From: Corbicula japonica
Taxonomy: Eukaryota; Mollusca; Bivalvia; Venerida; Cyrenidae
Length of the DNA stretch: 64,000 bases
Direction of reading: 5' to 3'
NCBI GenBank assembly: GCA_038501625.1
Contig: JAZAYU010000266.1
Coordinates: 310,001-374,000 of the forward strand
Part shown: one piece after another, positions 34,677 to 46,859 of the stretch
Position numbering within the stretch: position 1 is the stretch's first letter
Layout of the letters: every line of letters begins with the position of its first letter
Made by a program: the position numbers and the translations under genes
Notes under the pieces: model-generated
Told to the model about the DNA's origin: nothing
The model's database searches: none
The model's input: only the letters and a program-made list of their open reading frames with translations

Positions 34677-37600
34677 TTAGAGTAAAGCTTGGAGGAGGTC
34701 AAGGTCTAAGTCGTCCAAGCTACTTGATTCGCTCCTCTTGTCAACATCGGATTCCGAAGACGACAAATCATCGGATTCACTTCTCTTGTCAACGTCGGAA
34801 TCAGAGAATGATTCACTTCTTTGGTTCAAGTTTCCTGTTGACAATTAAAAATCAATATACGTTTTTTTTGGATGGTTTATCTCATTGGCTTATACTTATC
34901 TTATCTTTTTTATCTTATCTGATCTTAATTTTACAAAGATCAACTGTCTGCATACATTCAACAATCACATGCCCGTTCAAGTTTTAGAACAATATTCTAA
35001 TGTAAACATGGAAGACAATAATGTAAAAATACATTTAATTCCATATCAAAAGTGCATTCATGTGAATCATGTGGTAAGAACAATTATAAAGTTAACTATT
35101 ACCAATTTGTCGGCAAAGCACACAGTCATGTTTTTTATCATATGCATATTGAAAACACTATAATATAGATACAAGAAAACACAGACTTCTTACAATGTCA
35201 ATAAATAGAATGAAATTAACAAATATAACAACCACATTCAGAAAATATATTCTCTTTCGTCTTTCTAATAAGCAAACGGCCAATAAGAGATACGGAAATA
35301 AAAAAGACAAGTACTTGCCAATGGATTAACTGCAATGCTTTAGCAATAGTCGGTGACGAAATATACAGTAAGCTTATAAACATATGAACGAATTGTTATA
35401 CACTCACATTTTAATGACAGATATTCCTACATAAATGCATTAGTTAAGTTACTAAAATGGTTAACACGTGGGAACTATTTTAATCACCGAATAAGCAATA
35501 ATAAAACCAATCGCTTTGACAGAAGCTGTTTGCGGAATTGTATTTTCAGTGCATTGAAATATTCTTACCCTCGATGCCGTTCAAGTCAGCCGAAAGATCC
35601 TCTTCTCTTTCATCCAATGAGTCTTCAAGAAATAAAAAAATATAACAGGCACGTTATTACAGTACAATCTCCAAGGCAAAACAGCAGACAAATTATTTTG
35701 GTCAATATAAAATAATTGCGATTTACATCGCCTTGATATTGACAGAACGATTGTCGGACTACTTTCAGCCGATGATCTGACCAAACAAAACTTGTTTGTA
35801 ATATATATCTAAATGTATTATTGAATAATCCGAAATTGCAAACAATTAACTAATTGTTGGTAGAGATTTTATTAAAGAAGATTTTGATATTGTCATTTCC
35901 GAATTGCAGGAGATTGATAACATTTATTTTCAATAATAATTTTTAAGTCGCTGACACAAGAAAAGCACGAAACCTGATTATAGTAAAGTTTCAACGTAAT
36001 CAATTTGTTTATAAGTTTGTGACAAGAGTTGGATTAAGACGATTGTAAATTTGAGTCAAAATTGTTTTTCGTTGCTTCACAATTGTTTTCCTTTTCTCAA
36101 CCTATTTCTTAGGGGACTATATGGACAGAGCAATGTAGGGACATATTTAAAAACAAAACAATGATCATATTTCTTTGGTAAAAATGGCTTACGTAAGTTA
36201 GGTTTCGGATGATCAAAACACAGTATAGAAATTAGTAGTCAAATTACCCAAATTGCCCGAATTCGCAAATTGAATAACATGGTATACACTTAGTCTACCC
36301 TACCCTTTTTGTTTCCTTTGCCCTTTCCATGTCCTTGTTCTTTCTCATGCTTGTCTTGTTTACCTCTGAGACATGCTGCAAGCTCTGGATTTCTTTCACA
36401 TAATCTTTCTAGCAACAGTTCTCGTCTAAAACAATAACAGCCTAAACGTTAACAAATATTTCTATGGTGACTGTAAGTTCCTTTTTATTAATATATACCG
36501 GTATTCAATTCTCAAATTTCAAGGTCCGTCTTACACACGCACCATGACGATAACAAGTGTAGAACGATAAGTTTCAAATATTATTATCATTTAAAGGAAC
36601 CTGAACGTATATGTATATATCTTATACTACGAACATTACATATGCTATTGGTTAAGACGGCAAATATTACACCAAAAAACGACACATACCGCTTATGCCA
36701 ATTACAAAAGTAAAATTTATGTTTTCTGTTTCATAGCCTACACGATATACGCTAGATAATGATCTTATATACCTAATGTTTTACTAACATCGATTTCATA
36801 ATATACTGCTCAAAATTTGCAAAGGGCCACATAATACATTACTAAAAATCATTTTGCTTTAGCAAAGGAATTAGGTGTTAGTGTATTTAAGTATATGTAC
36901 ATTTATAAAAGTTAAAAATGAAATATTCACATCAGTAATGGTCATATCTAACAAAAAGAACACCTCAAACTGTTACGTAAATGAGATTCTGACGGGAAAA
37001 TATAAAACATGACACATGCTAAATCTAATGATATCTGCGCTGCGTAAAAAAACAACCAAAATACAACAGCAGTTCGTCAAAGTTCTGCAAAACCACGAAT
37101 GAAGAACTTGTTTTGGATTAAGGTCTCAAGAGCAACCCAAGTCACGAGTTGAGACATACAACTTACGTGATATCCTTATGATGATGTTTGTGTGTTTTCT
37201 TACAAAAGACCGTAGCTGATACAACCAGTAACACGGCCAGTATTCGGAGATCCATTTCAACAATAGATATCTGAAATCAAGTAGATTAAATCCACTTTTA
37301 AATAATTACTTACATTGTATCCGAATTAGAGTATTCATTATTTTCAAAACAAATGATATTTTCAGATCATTATTGTAAATGTTAAAAAGAACAACATATT
37401 TTGAACAATATTAAAACAGTTTAATAATTTTGAATGTAAAACAAGAAATTATAATAATAAAAATAAAATAAAAAACAATAATAATAGTATAATTATATAA
37501 CAGTAAATGCCGTTTGAAAATGTTATATTACATGTTTTACTTCTATTTACTTTGCAAAACACTTTTAATAAAGTCAACGAACCTTGCCCCTGTTAAATTG

Positions 37601-37730
37601 TGTAATGATTAAACAAATCAGAGGAAACAACGTTCTTATATAGGTAACGAACATTTTACTTACGACATTCCAGTAGGATGGATACCGGGAGGCATCAGCA
37701 TGATGACTTTGTTGTGACGTACATTCTTAG
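34677..37730 (-). CDS. Secreted His/Lys-rich precursor with acidic repeats (gene B)
   Basis: Exons: 37167-37255 (ATG at 37255, exon from 37,270), 36304-36425, 35569-35622, 34677-34834 (TAA). Phases 2, 1, 1; product 140 residues. A noncoding leader exon probably ends at 37,664 (ATGTC|GTAAGT). Residues 1-18 are a signal peptide (MDLRILAVLLVVSATVFC). Next come a His/Lys-rich stretch (KKTHKHHHKD), a two-Cys segment (ERLCERNPELAACLRG), a Gly/Lys/His run (GHGKGKGNKK) and an acidic tail with two copies of SDVDKRSES, ending DLDLDLLQALL. Its first exon has the same coding length (29 codons plus 2 bases) and phase as gene A, and the tails align, so the two are paralogues. Lys-Arg sites suggest processing by a convertase. 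The precursor type is unknown: hormone, defence peptide or matrix protein are all possible. Confidence 0.75.
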
Positions 37731-37739
37731 ATGTATAAA

Positions 37740-39455
37740 CAATTAATGATAAATACTGTAGTATAAGGATAATAACAGTTTTACCATAATAACAGTTTTA
37801 CCAGATTACAACATTTATCTAAACGGTATTGTTAATATATTTGAAGATAGTATTTCATAGTATTCAATTTTCAAATATGATATAAGAGTGAAATCCATTT
37901 TCGCTTGGTTTGAGTAATACACCGTATTTAGAAACATTTATATAATTATGTTATGGGTCCACTCATGATTCCTTTTCCACGGCTTTATGCTAGGCAGATG
38001 TTCAAATTAGGAATGGGAACGAGTATTCGAATACTCGGGAACTCAATTAACGTTCGAGTACCCGAGGAGTTCAACAAGTATTCGAGTACTCGATAAAAAT
38101 GACACAGAAACAGGTAAAATGTAAACAATATCCCATTTCATAAATTAGCATCAATTGATGATATCTATTTTAAGAATAGGTTAGCCGATTTGTCGGAGAT
38201 TTGGTATATAAATGAATGATCATAAAACTTTGAAAACCGACTCTGTGCTGTATTGGCCTGGAAAGAATAAGTTAAATAGAATTTATTTTGGAACTTCTAC
38301 TTGTCTGAAACCTACAATGAAAGAATATTCAGACTTCAGACACATATTTTCGCGCTATTTACGTTGAATCTTATCTCTTGCTTTTGCATGCAACATTGTT
38401 GCGTTATAGGTGGGTTTATCTTATCTCTACTATGCAATCATGCAAACAAATCGTCTAAAAATAAAATTTCACTTTCTTACAAAAACGTGTATTTTGCGTA
38501 ATCGGCATGTTATGTTCAAGTAAAAAGACCGTTTTGGAAAACAAATTTAAAGTATTACTAACTGTTTGTGACATTGCCATTTTTGCGGATTGTCCGTCAA
38601 AATCCGCGCAACACATTTACAAAGGACAAATCAGAATGTAACAAAGCGTCTTATTGATTTTATTAAGATTCAAATACTTAAGGTTGGAAGTAATTACCTG
38701 GTATCAACTTAGACGTAAACACTAGAAAGTAAATAAGGAGTTTAGTGACTTATTTCACATATTTAAAAAAGAAATAAATACTCGCATTAGTCTCTTAACA
38801 TTTTATGGTGAGATTTAAGCTCGTAAATATCAAAACAACTGACATACTGAAATTAAACTTAACGACTATATTATGTTAAAGTTTAGTTTAAAGTGCTATG
38901 GTGTGTTTCATTTCACACAGAGAGAAGATAATAAAAATCTATTATTTTGCGGTGGAATGTTTCGCTGTATCTCCTCGGGAAAAATGTTCTTTATTCTTAG
39001 ATGACTTTTCCGAACTCTTACAATTCTTTCTCTAGTATGTCTTTCTTTCTCGGAGTTTCATGTGTCAGATAAAAGAACTCATAAAAGACGATTTGCGGTA
39101 GTTTCCGATTTCACATATTATGAATTTTCATGAACACCGTTAGCAAGTTTTACGTCTTTTTCAGTTTCTTTTGTGTTTTTTTTTGTTTCAAAGAAATTAA
39201 ATATGCGAGAGACTTTCTTTCTTAAATTAGAATCAACTCTATTCAACGACTTTCCATTGTGTCTAGCAAACGGTCAAGACGTAAATTAATAACCCTGTGA
39301 GCACGGCAACTACCGCAATCAGCTTTAATAAATAAGAAATTAACAGAACAATAACAAGAAAAAGTAAAACTGTGAATATTTTACGAAGACGGTTTGCTTA
39401 TTTGGAAGATTTTATTTCGTATTTATAATAATTAATTATCACGGAAGACCTAATA
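37740..39455. other. Intergenic DNA with an hAT-end-like stretch
   Basis: At 38,017-38,100 the motif CGAGTATTCGAATACTCGGG is repeated and inverted (ATTCGAGTACTCG), resembling the ends of hAT-type elements. The rest shows no supported feature. Confidence 0.45.
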
Positions 39456-40163
39456 TTAAGGACTCGCCACACTGCTCCCAATCCTATTCATCGATAAAAA
39501 GAAAATTATCAAAATCTCAATAACGACAAAATGCCGTTAAATGAAACTTTGTACAAATGTATGTTATTAATGTATCTTTGTTTTGCAGATGGTAAGACAC
39601 ATTAGAACAGTAAAGAAAAATAGCGAGATCTAAAAATTCCCTCAACTTCTATTTAAATAAATTCAAAAAAACTAAACAACACAAAACATCATTTTAAATG
39701 CCCACATGAGTAATATGATACTGACAACAATTTATTGTGTTCTCGTGACTTACATATGTAAACTTTACGAAATATTAGTAGAAGTGTGTTTGACCTTCAA
39801 TTTTCTGGTCGCTTCCTGGTCGCGTAAACGGATGACAATCACTGATTTCTCTTTAGTTGAAAGTTTTTAACAAAGTACACAACATTTTCTTGTCAGTAAC
39901 ATTGCACTCACGTGGTTATTTAAAGTTATGTTTTTTATCGCTTAGTTTTTGTGAATTAATGTAAATAGAATTTTAAGGAATTTTAAGGTCTAGCTTGTTT
40001 TCTTTACTATTCTAACGTGTCTTACTGTATGCAAAATCAAGATACATTAGTAACATTCATTTGTGCAAAGTTTCACTGAACGGCATTTTGCCATTATTGA
40101 GATTTTGATAATTTTCTTTTTATAGATGAATATAGGATTGGGAGGAGTGTGGCGAGCCCTTAA
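39456..40163. mobile_element. TTAA-flanked miniature inverted-repeat element, copy 2
   Basis: TTAA at both ends. The left end GGACTCGCCACACTGCTCCC is inverted at the right (GGGAGGAGTGTGGCGAGCCC). The inverted match runs on through ATTATCAAAATCTCAATAA and GCACAAATGTATGTTATTAA-type sequence, giving arms well over 100 bp. No protein is encoded. Closely similar copies lie at 45,754 and 49,747. Confidence 0.85.
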
Positions 40164-40377
40164 AAGTATTTCTGTAAATAATTGCTTTCAAATAAAGGAT
40201 AGGGAATATTTGAGCACAATAAGTGGTCTGTTTAGTGATTTACTACGGCAAAAAAAGAGATACTGTGATTATAATATTCGTAATTACAACCTGATTTAAT
40301 ATGAGTTTTTTTCTGTTGATCACATCATATACTGACAAATAGTTTACAATTATTGTGTGATGTGGTTACCGATATTC

Positions 40378-40640
40378 CTTGAGGTTGGTGCACCCTAGAA
40401 CCTGGTTTAAACCCCCAGGGGCAATTTGGTTTGCCACTGAACGTTCCAAGGCGGTATCCCCAAAGGTTCTCTTTTTCGTTAGTTGTTTGTGGCGTCCTTT
40501 TTGAATTGAAATACTTATAACAAGCATGCTCTCTCTCTCTCTCTCTCATTCTCTCTCTCTCTCTCTCTTCCTCTCAATTTTCGCTGCGTGGGGAGGCTGT
40601 GTTTTGTGAGTGTGGTGATTCCTGATATGCATATATTTCT
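40378..40640 (+). mobile_element. Penelope-like retroelement 3'-end copy with a (CT)n run
   Basis: Contains GAGGTTGGTGCACCCTAGAA, CGTTCCAAGGCGGTATCCC and GGTGATTCCTGATATGCATA. The CTCTCT stretch at 40,527-40,566 has expanded compared with other copies. Confidence 0.75.
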
Positions 40641-41948
40641 TTTGTATATACAGAAATAAAAGTAAAGTTTATTTAACATTATAAAGGATATAACAATGTG
40701 TATTCATGGAAATATTGTTATTCTATATACTCTAGTGATAAACGGAATCTTTTGGTTAGGTTATTTCCTCATTTCGTTTGAGTAATGGTTTGCAAGAAAT
40801 GTCTTTTTGAATTTTGAATAATAGATCCACATATTAAGCATACTGTGTACTTTGCAAGATTTGCCGAGATAATAAAATTTATTTCGAAACAGTTACGTGA
40901 AATTCATTTGCAAACTTTGGGAAAGAGTCATATAATGTTTCGTTACTAACCGCACTAAAATATTAAATATAGTGATTTTAAAGAGATATCAAAGTGATGT
41001 TCTTGAATGTATTATTCTAGAATATGTATTCAGTCCTTGTGCAAACATTGCATTTGTTAGAACGTATCATTACTGTAACAGTAGACATTTACCTTTTATC
41101 CTATTGACTATGAATCTGTAGTTTTTAACACACTTAATTTGTTTATGTCCTGACAATGTAATTGCACATTAGTATTCAAATTAACAATTTTTCATGTTTG
41201 TTTTCCAGCGAAGATTCAATATTTCCTGTATTGCACTGAGCTGAACAAACGTACATCGTGTGCTTCTAGTGTGTGTTTGAACCATAACACCTGATGGTTA
41301 GAGAGAATGTAATATAGGGATGGACAGCAATAATGTACTCGCAACGGGTACGAAACAGCGAACATAACCACTTAGTTCCATCCTGCGTTTTCCATCATAT
41401 ATACATGTACCCAATGCTTAATGAGCAACATAGGCACTTTATCAGCATCGGTGTTTGAGATGGAAATGTGTTCCTCTTTCCCAAACGCGCTTATTATTGT
41501 TTTTCTAATCTATTAGAAAACCCCGTTAGTACGTACATAAAGGTTTGGTATTTTATACAACAAGAAAACAGTAGCGTTTATAATTCAATTAAAGCCAAAA
41601 ATACATATTTTGTGTACTTAACTGCCTATTGTATATACAAGTTCGTGTTGTGGATCTTGTTCTTTGAAGAGCTTTACGGTGCTAATATCTGTTTGGTGGC
41701 GTCTGAAATCCCCACTCTAAAACGAATCTACGACTAATTTTAATTTGACAGAAAATAAACAATAATAACGTAACAAGAAAGCATTTGCTATATTTATTTA
41801 TTTGTTTACTGGCTGTGAACGGATATTATGATTGACGGCTGTGAATGGATAATATGTTTAATGAATGATGTATATTTCGCTTTTTCTGCCAACATTAATT
41901 GCCAACATTGACATAACTTGTGAAGTTCTAAAACCTTTAAAGTTCAAG

Positions 41949-44799
41949 TTATTGCTTTTTAATTTCAAGTTCACGTAAGATCTTTCTTGCAAGATCACGC
42001 CAAACAGACCCTTTCTTTAGCGAATAGTAGCCGCGGCCAGGTTGGGGTGGCAGATCGGCCGTTGATGACGTATCTGTAGATTGATCTGCATCTGTTCCGG
42101 TAGACTGGTCATCATCAGTACCGGGAGAATTATCGTCCTCGTTGTCTTCTGTCTCAGTAGACTGATCCTCGGCCGTCTCAGTGGAGTTGTTTTCATCTGT
42201 TTCTGTAGACGGGTCATCGTCTCTTCCTGCAATTCTGTCACGATCTCTTTTAGTGGAGTCGTTATCGTCAGTCTCTGTAGACGGATCGTCGTCTACTCCT
42301 GCAATTCTGTCACGATCCCTCTTGTTGGAGTCGTTATCGTCAGTCTCTGTAGACGGATCGTCGTCTACTCCTGCAATTCTGTCACGATCCCTCTTGTTGG
42401 AGTCGTTATCGTCAGTCTCTGTAGACGGATCGTCGTCATCATTTGTATCAGTAGAGTCGTCATTATTTGGATCGTTATTGCTTCCAATATCTCTGTAGAA
42501 GTCAGAGAGCCCTTTTTTAAAATATAAAAAAAAAGCTTGTTTAACAAGTATATTGGTCTGAATCAATATATACTTAAAGAAATTAGAAACGCAACTTCTT
42601 TAAACACAAAATATGTTTCGTGATTAAAGAAGTTGCGTTTTTAATTTCGTTTCATTTGAAGAAATTAGAAACGCAACTTTTTTAAACGCGAAATGTATTT
42701 CTTGTTTAAAGAAGTTGCGTTTCTAATTTCTTTAAGTATATGTTCGACGTTGAAAAATTGAGCCTACATTATATGTAGTGGTCTGCATTCGGATTAAGAC
42801 GATAATGATAATTTAAAACTTTAACTTTGGAGTTTTTGAAATCTGAAGTTGCTAATGAAGGCCAAAAACATTCATTTTCAACCGTTCAGTTTTGACGACA
42901 AAATGTCAATAAAAATTGTTTTTCACTCAAATTATCAAATTACATGTATGAACTTCATCGTAACGAAGATTTTATTAATCAATACATCGGTTTAATAGGT
43001 TAAAGTCGGTTTAGATGAAGTAAAACTATTTTAAAACCTTGTTGGAAAGCATCAGTCCGTCCTTGAAGTGCACGAAGTAGGTAGTTAGCTAGAATTTGCT
43101 GACCCGTTTCGGAGTAAGGGCGTCCATGGGAGGAGCGCTGGTACTCCTCAGATAACCTGAATAATTAGAACAATATCTTCATGTATCACAGTATGAAGGG
43201 GCAAAATATAATATTTAGTATGTCAAAGATAACTAGTCACATGACAGATAAAAATGTTTAAACACCGTTCATCAGCAAACAGTTTGGTACTGCCATGTTA
43301 TTTTCTATAGAATTACTTAATTGACAAATATTGAACTCGCCCAATAATAATAATTGTTAATAAAAAAAGAGTATCTACTTATCCAAAGTCGGTTCAGAAA
43401 GGCTTGTATGGCAGAAAAATGGCAATGTTTACGTGTACGCAGGTAAAAATGTACACTTTTCCAAAGTTCTAACTGGTCATCAAAAGTATATGTTTACAAG
43501 TGAGGTTGTGAGAAGAACTGTTTTATCTTGGAATCAATTATTCAATCTCTTTAATCTTCATTGGTTGTTTTTTAAATGAACCAAATACCATTTACTTTCA
43601 CCGCATGCTCACAATTTGAACAGTCTTTAATTGAAAGGGAGGTACGTGTAAAATCGGGTACGTTGAAGGGATTAAACAAAAATTTATAAGGTTTTTATTT
43701 TTTCCTACGCACGAGGTTTCCTATAAATACACAGCAAACAATGTAGAGCGATTTCCTGAAAAAAGGATACCTCTCGCCAAAATGTTCCAAAATCTATTAT
43801 TACAAGATTAAAGCTTAACTTGAAGACTGCTGTTGTCACCTGTTTACAAAAAAGAGAGGGCCAATGTCTTTCTAATGAAAACTAACGGACAAAAGTGACC
43901 AATTACAACCTTGTGTTAGTGTATTTAAAAAAATAACACAGCCCTTTTAATTGCTGTTTAAAATATTACCACTGCTAAAGATTATACTGAGATTAGAAAC
44001 CAGTCTCAAACGACAATAATCTGATTGGCCGAATTGGCGACAAGTCGCCATATCAGCCTTACAGATGCTTGAGATTTGAAACTGGTTAACATTCTCAGTT
44101 TTAAAACCTAGGGACCAGGTTTATAGCTCGGTGGTCTAGACATCGCGTTTGACACGACTGATATTAATATTATCTTAGCATCGGGTTCGAATAACATCAA
44201 GTGTTTACCACAAATTTTCATCCAATCTTAGTGTATATTGGGTAAAGTTTTAAAACGTATGTACTACAACAACGCTCACTTCGCTACGCTTCGTTCCCAT
44301 AGGTCTTCTTAATTGTTAAACTTCACTTAAACAAACACTAATTATATCTTAACTTAAAGTCTTTTGAAAAAAAAAACAACAACAAACAAAATCATCTAGA
44401 ATATGAACGATGTGCATGACTGCGCGAACGTGCAACTTACCATGCTCGCTTTCCCGATACAAGTCCTGGGGCTTGATTTTCGATGATTCCATCAGTCAAT
44501 GAAACCAAGGCAGCGCACCAAACCAGAACATATAAGCCAATGATTGTCTTGTGTCCCATATTTTGTTGGCTATAAAATAATACAGAACGAACACAAGAAC
44601 TCATTGGTATATGTAGAGTAAAAATATGCAAACAAATTAATGTTCGGTTTAGCGAAATTAAAAGTTGCTCAATTGACATACACACTGGACTGGCAATAAC
44701 GGCAGTAAACTTGTTAGCTTATAAATTGATGTTATATTTAAAGTATATAAATATAAAGGAATCATAACAATTTTATGCAATAATAATAAATAACTTACT
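41949..44799 (-). CDS. Secreted Asp-rich repeat protein with dibasic sites (gene C)
   Basis: Exons: 44441-44559 (ATG; acceptor at 44,570), 43038-43156, 41949-42511 (TAA). Phases 2 and 1; product 266 residues. A leader exon probably ends at 44,799. Residues 1-24 are a signal peptide (MGHKTIIGLYVLVWCAALVS...). A Gly-Lys-Arg follows near residue 38, a possible amidation and cleavage site, then a helix-prone segment (QQILANYLLRALQGR). Exon 3 encodes a D/S/T/E-rich domain with three 24-residue repeats (DDDPSTETDDNDSNKRDRDR plus IAGV), each with a Lys-Arg, then STET-rich sequence and a basic amphipathic end (SVWRDLARKILRELEIKKQ). It shares intron phases and overall plan with genes A and B. Acidic repeats occur in mineral-binding matrix proteins and in peptide precursors; neither is proven. 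AATAAA candidates lie at about 41,798. Confidence 0.78.
42245..42445 (-). repeat. Three 72-bp tandem coding repeats
   Basis: Within exon 3 of gene C the segment TCAGTCTCTGTAGACGGATC recurs every 72 bp with near-identical DNA, keeping the 24-residue frame. Identity at silent positions suggests recent expansion or homogenisation. Confidence 0.9.
42568..42741. mobile_element. Nested palindromes in intron 2 of gene C
   Basis: Outer arms of at least 36 bp (42,570-42,605 and 42,704-42,739) are exact inverse copies. Inside them a second, less perfect inverted pair of the same ~28-bp unit (AGAAATTAGAAACGCAACTT) gives four alternating copies. This looks like a palindromic miniature element duplicated into itself. 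It encodes nothing. Confidence 0.85.
43985..44112. mobile_element. Palindromic miniature element, copy 4
   Basis: Contains ACCAGTCTCAAACGACAATA, CTGATTGGCCGAATTGGCGA and the inverse half TTGAGATTTGAAACTGG. Its arms differ at several places from each other. It lies in intron 1 of gene C. Confidence 0.7.
44113..44215 (+). repeat. tRNA-like sequence in gene C intron 1
   Basis: An A-box-like TAGCTCGGTGGTCTAGA and a B-box-like GGGTTCGAATAAC lie ~60 bases apart directly after the palindromic element. The arms do not pair well, so it is more likely a tRNA-derived repeat or pseudogene than an active tRNA. Confidence 0.4.
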
Positions 44800-44894
44800 T
44801 TTCTCTTTGCTTCTGTTTACTCCCATACAATACACAAGACTATGAAACTTCACCAAACGAACAAAACAACTTGTTCTAGATTACGCCAACAAGT

Positions 44895-44902
44895 CTTAAA
44901 TA
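44895..44902 (-). promoter_or_regulatory. Possible TATA box of gene C
   Basis: On the - strand TATTTAAG lies about 95 bases upstream of the proposed leader-exon donor, a sensible place if transcription starts near 44,870. Evidence is position and match only. Confidence 0.25.
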
Positions 44903-44909
44903 TCATTAA

Positions 44910-45753
44910 TTTTATGAAATCAAGATATCACGAAGTCGTAATCGAACACCTGCGATGCCCTTGTATTTTTTTCGTGTTTTCGTTTAATAGAGCCTTGTCG
45001 TTGGACAGTTTCACAACTTGATATGTTAAAAGAAATTTTCAACACATGAAGTGTACATAAAGAACATAATTTTAAACCTACAATCAACAGTGCCTTCCGA
45101 GAGGACCCTGGCTCGTACGGACAAAGTAAAAAAAAACCCAGATGATATGGAATATTTCCAAAATAGCTGAAATATTCTCAGTCAATATCTGCAACTGATT
45201 TAAAAATGCATTTCATTAATAAATTGTAACATTTTAAACTCAAATTTTGCTAGTTTTCAGAGGTAAATATTTAACCAGAAAGACTTTGTGTTCAACAAAC
45301 ATTGTACGTATTCAGCATCAGGAAATGAGTGGGTTGAAGCTGGTTAAAATTGTGTTTTATTTGTAAGACAACACCTTGTACATCTCTGTGCTTTCGATAC
45401 ACGGGTACGGTTTGTAAGAAATAGGAGCCGTACTAAAAAGTGAAATATGTGTATCAAGAATATCCAAACATAACGAACGTAGAATGCCCACACGGGCAAA
45501 ATTATAGCAGAAGAAAGGAATATGTATTGTATTGTGTAAACGGTTTCAAAAAGGACACCTAAAAAATAAACGAAAATGGAAACTGAGAAATTACCGTTCG
45601 GTTAATGGCAAAACAATTTGCCACTGGTGTTGTACCAACCACACACTATACATTTGCTTGTGATTGTAGTTTTACGACATTTTAGTAATTATCAAATCCC
45701 ACATTACAACGTCTATTTAAAGCTCAAGCTTAATTCACACACCAAAAGAGATC
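44910..45753. other. Upstream flank of gene C, nothing recognised
   Basis: AT-rich DNA with no supported exon, RNA gene or repeat copy. Confidence 0.4.
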
Positions 45754-46453
45754 TTAAGGGCTCGCCACACTCCTCCCAACCTTGTTCATCGTTAAAAAGA
45801 AAATTATCAAAATCTCAATAATGGCAAAATGCCGTTCAATGAAACTTTGCACAAATGTATGTTATTAACGTATCTTTATTTTGTATATGGTAAGACACGT
45901 TAGAACAGTAAAGAAAAATAGCGAGATCTAAAAATTCCCTAAATTTCTATTTACATAAATTCACAAAACATAAACAACACAAAATATCATTTTAAAAGCC
46001 CACATAAGAAATGTGATACTGACAACAATTTATTGTGTCCTCGTGACTTACATATGTTTAGTATTCAAGATATAAGTAAAAGTGTGTTTTACCTTCAATT
46101 TCCTGGTCGCGTAAACGGATGACAATCACTGATTTCTCTTTTGGTAGTTGAAAGTTTTTTTACAAAGTACACAACATTTTCTTGCCAGTATCATTGCACT
46201 CGCGTGGGAATTTAAAATTATGTTTTGTATCGCTTAGTTTTTGTAAATTTATGTAAATAGAATTTTAAGGAATTTTTAGGTCCAGCTTTTTTTCTTTACT
46301 TTTCTTACGTGTCTTACTGTATGCAAAATAAAGATACATTAGTAACATTCATTTGTGCAAAGTTTCATTGAACGGCATTTTGCCAGTATTGAGATTTTGA
46401 TAATTTTCTTTTTATCGATGAACAAGGTTGGGAGGAGTGCGGCGAGCCCTTAA
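45754..46453. mobile_element. TTAA-flanked miniature inverted-repeat element, copy 3
   Basis: TTAA at 45,754-45,757 and 46,450-46,453. The ends GGGCTCGCCACACTCCTCCC and GGGAGGAGTGCGGCGAGCCC are inverse copies, and the arms continue through TTCATCGTTAAAAAGAAAAT and beyond. It is the best-preserved member of the family in this window. Confidence 0.9.
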
Positions 46454-46687
46454 ATATAGATCGAGTGTAATTGACAAATACATGAAACAGGGTACTGTGA
46501 AAGCCATCAAGCACGGCTAATATGAAAATATTGCAGGCTCGTTTCGATTGATACTGTTCGATCGGATACTGTTCATTAGTAATGGAAATGCAAATAACTG
46601 TCCAATGAACAGTACAATTTCGATCCATCCAAAACGATGGAATAAAGGTTGTCAAACTTGTTCACATTTAATAAATTGTAATTGTAA

Positions 46688-46852
46688 TACTGTAAAACCC
46701 GTCATTAAGACCACCTCACTAAACAGACCACGTTTTCTATGTGAGATTTTACAGTTTTGCACTATTAGTCACACCAAAATAGAGACCTACCCACTCTTCA
46801 GACTAGTTTTGTACAGTCCCAGAGGTAATCGTCATAGCGGGGGTTTACTGTA
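46688..46852. mobile_element. 165-bp miniature DNA element, TACTGTAAAACCC ends
   Basis: The ends TACTGTAAAACCCG and CGGGGGTTTACTGTA are inverse copies and carry TA at the outside, as in Tc1/mariner/pogo-type insertions. It encodes no transposase. Confidence 0.65.
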
Positions 46853-46859
46853 AATGCAA

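Noticed and set aside
36297..36425. Gene B ending at the TAA just after KGRVD in exon 2
   Set aside because: The donor at 36,303 joins in frame to two further exons whose last one matches the tail of gene A, so the spliced reading is preferred; a short form by intron retention stays possible.
42081..42527. 148-residue Val/Ile/Cys-rich frame on the + strand
   Set aside because: It is the antisense of the Asp-rich exon of gene C, which has splice support and intron phases matching its neighbours.
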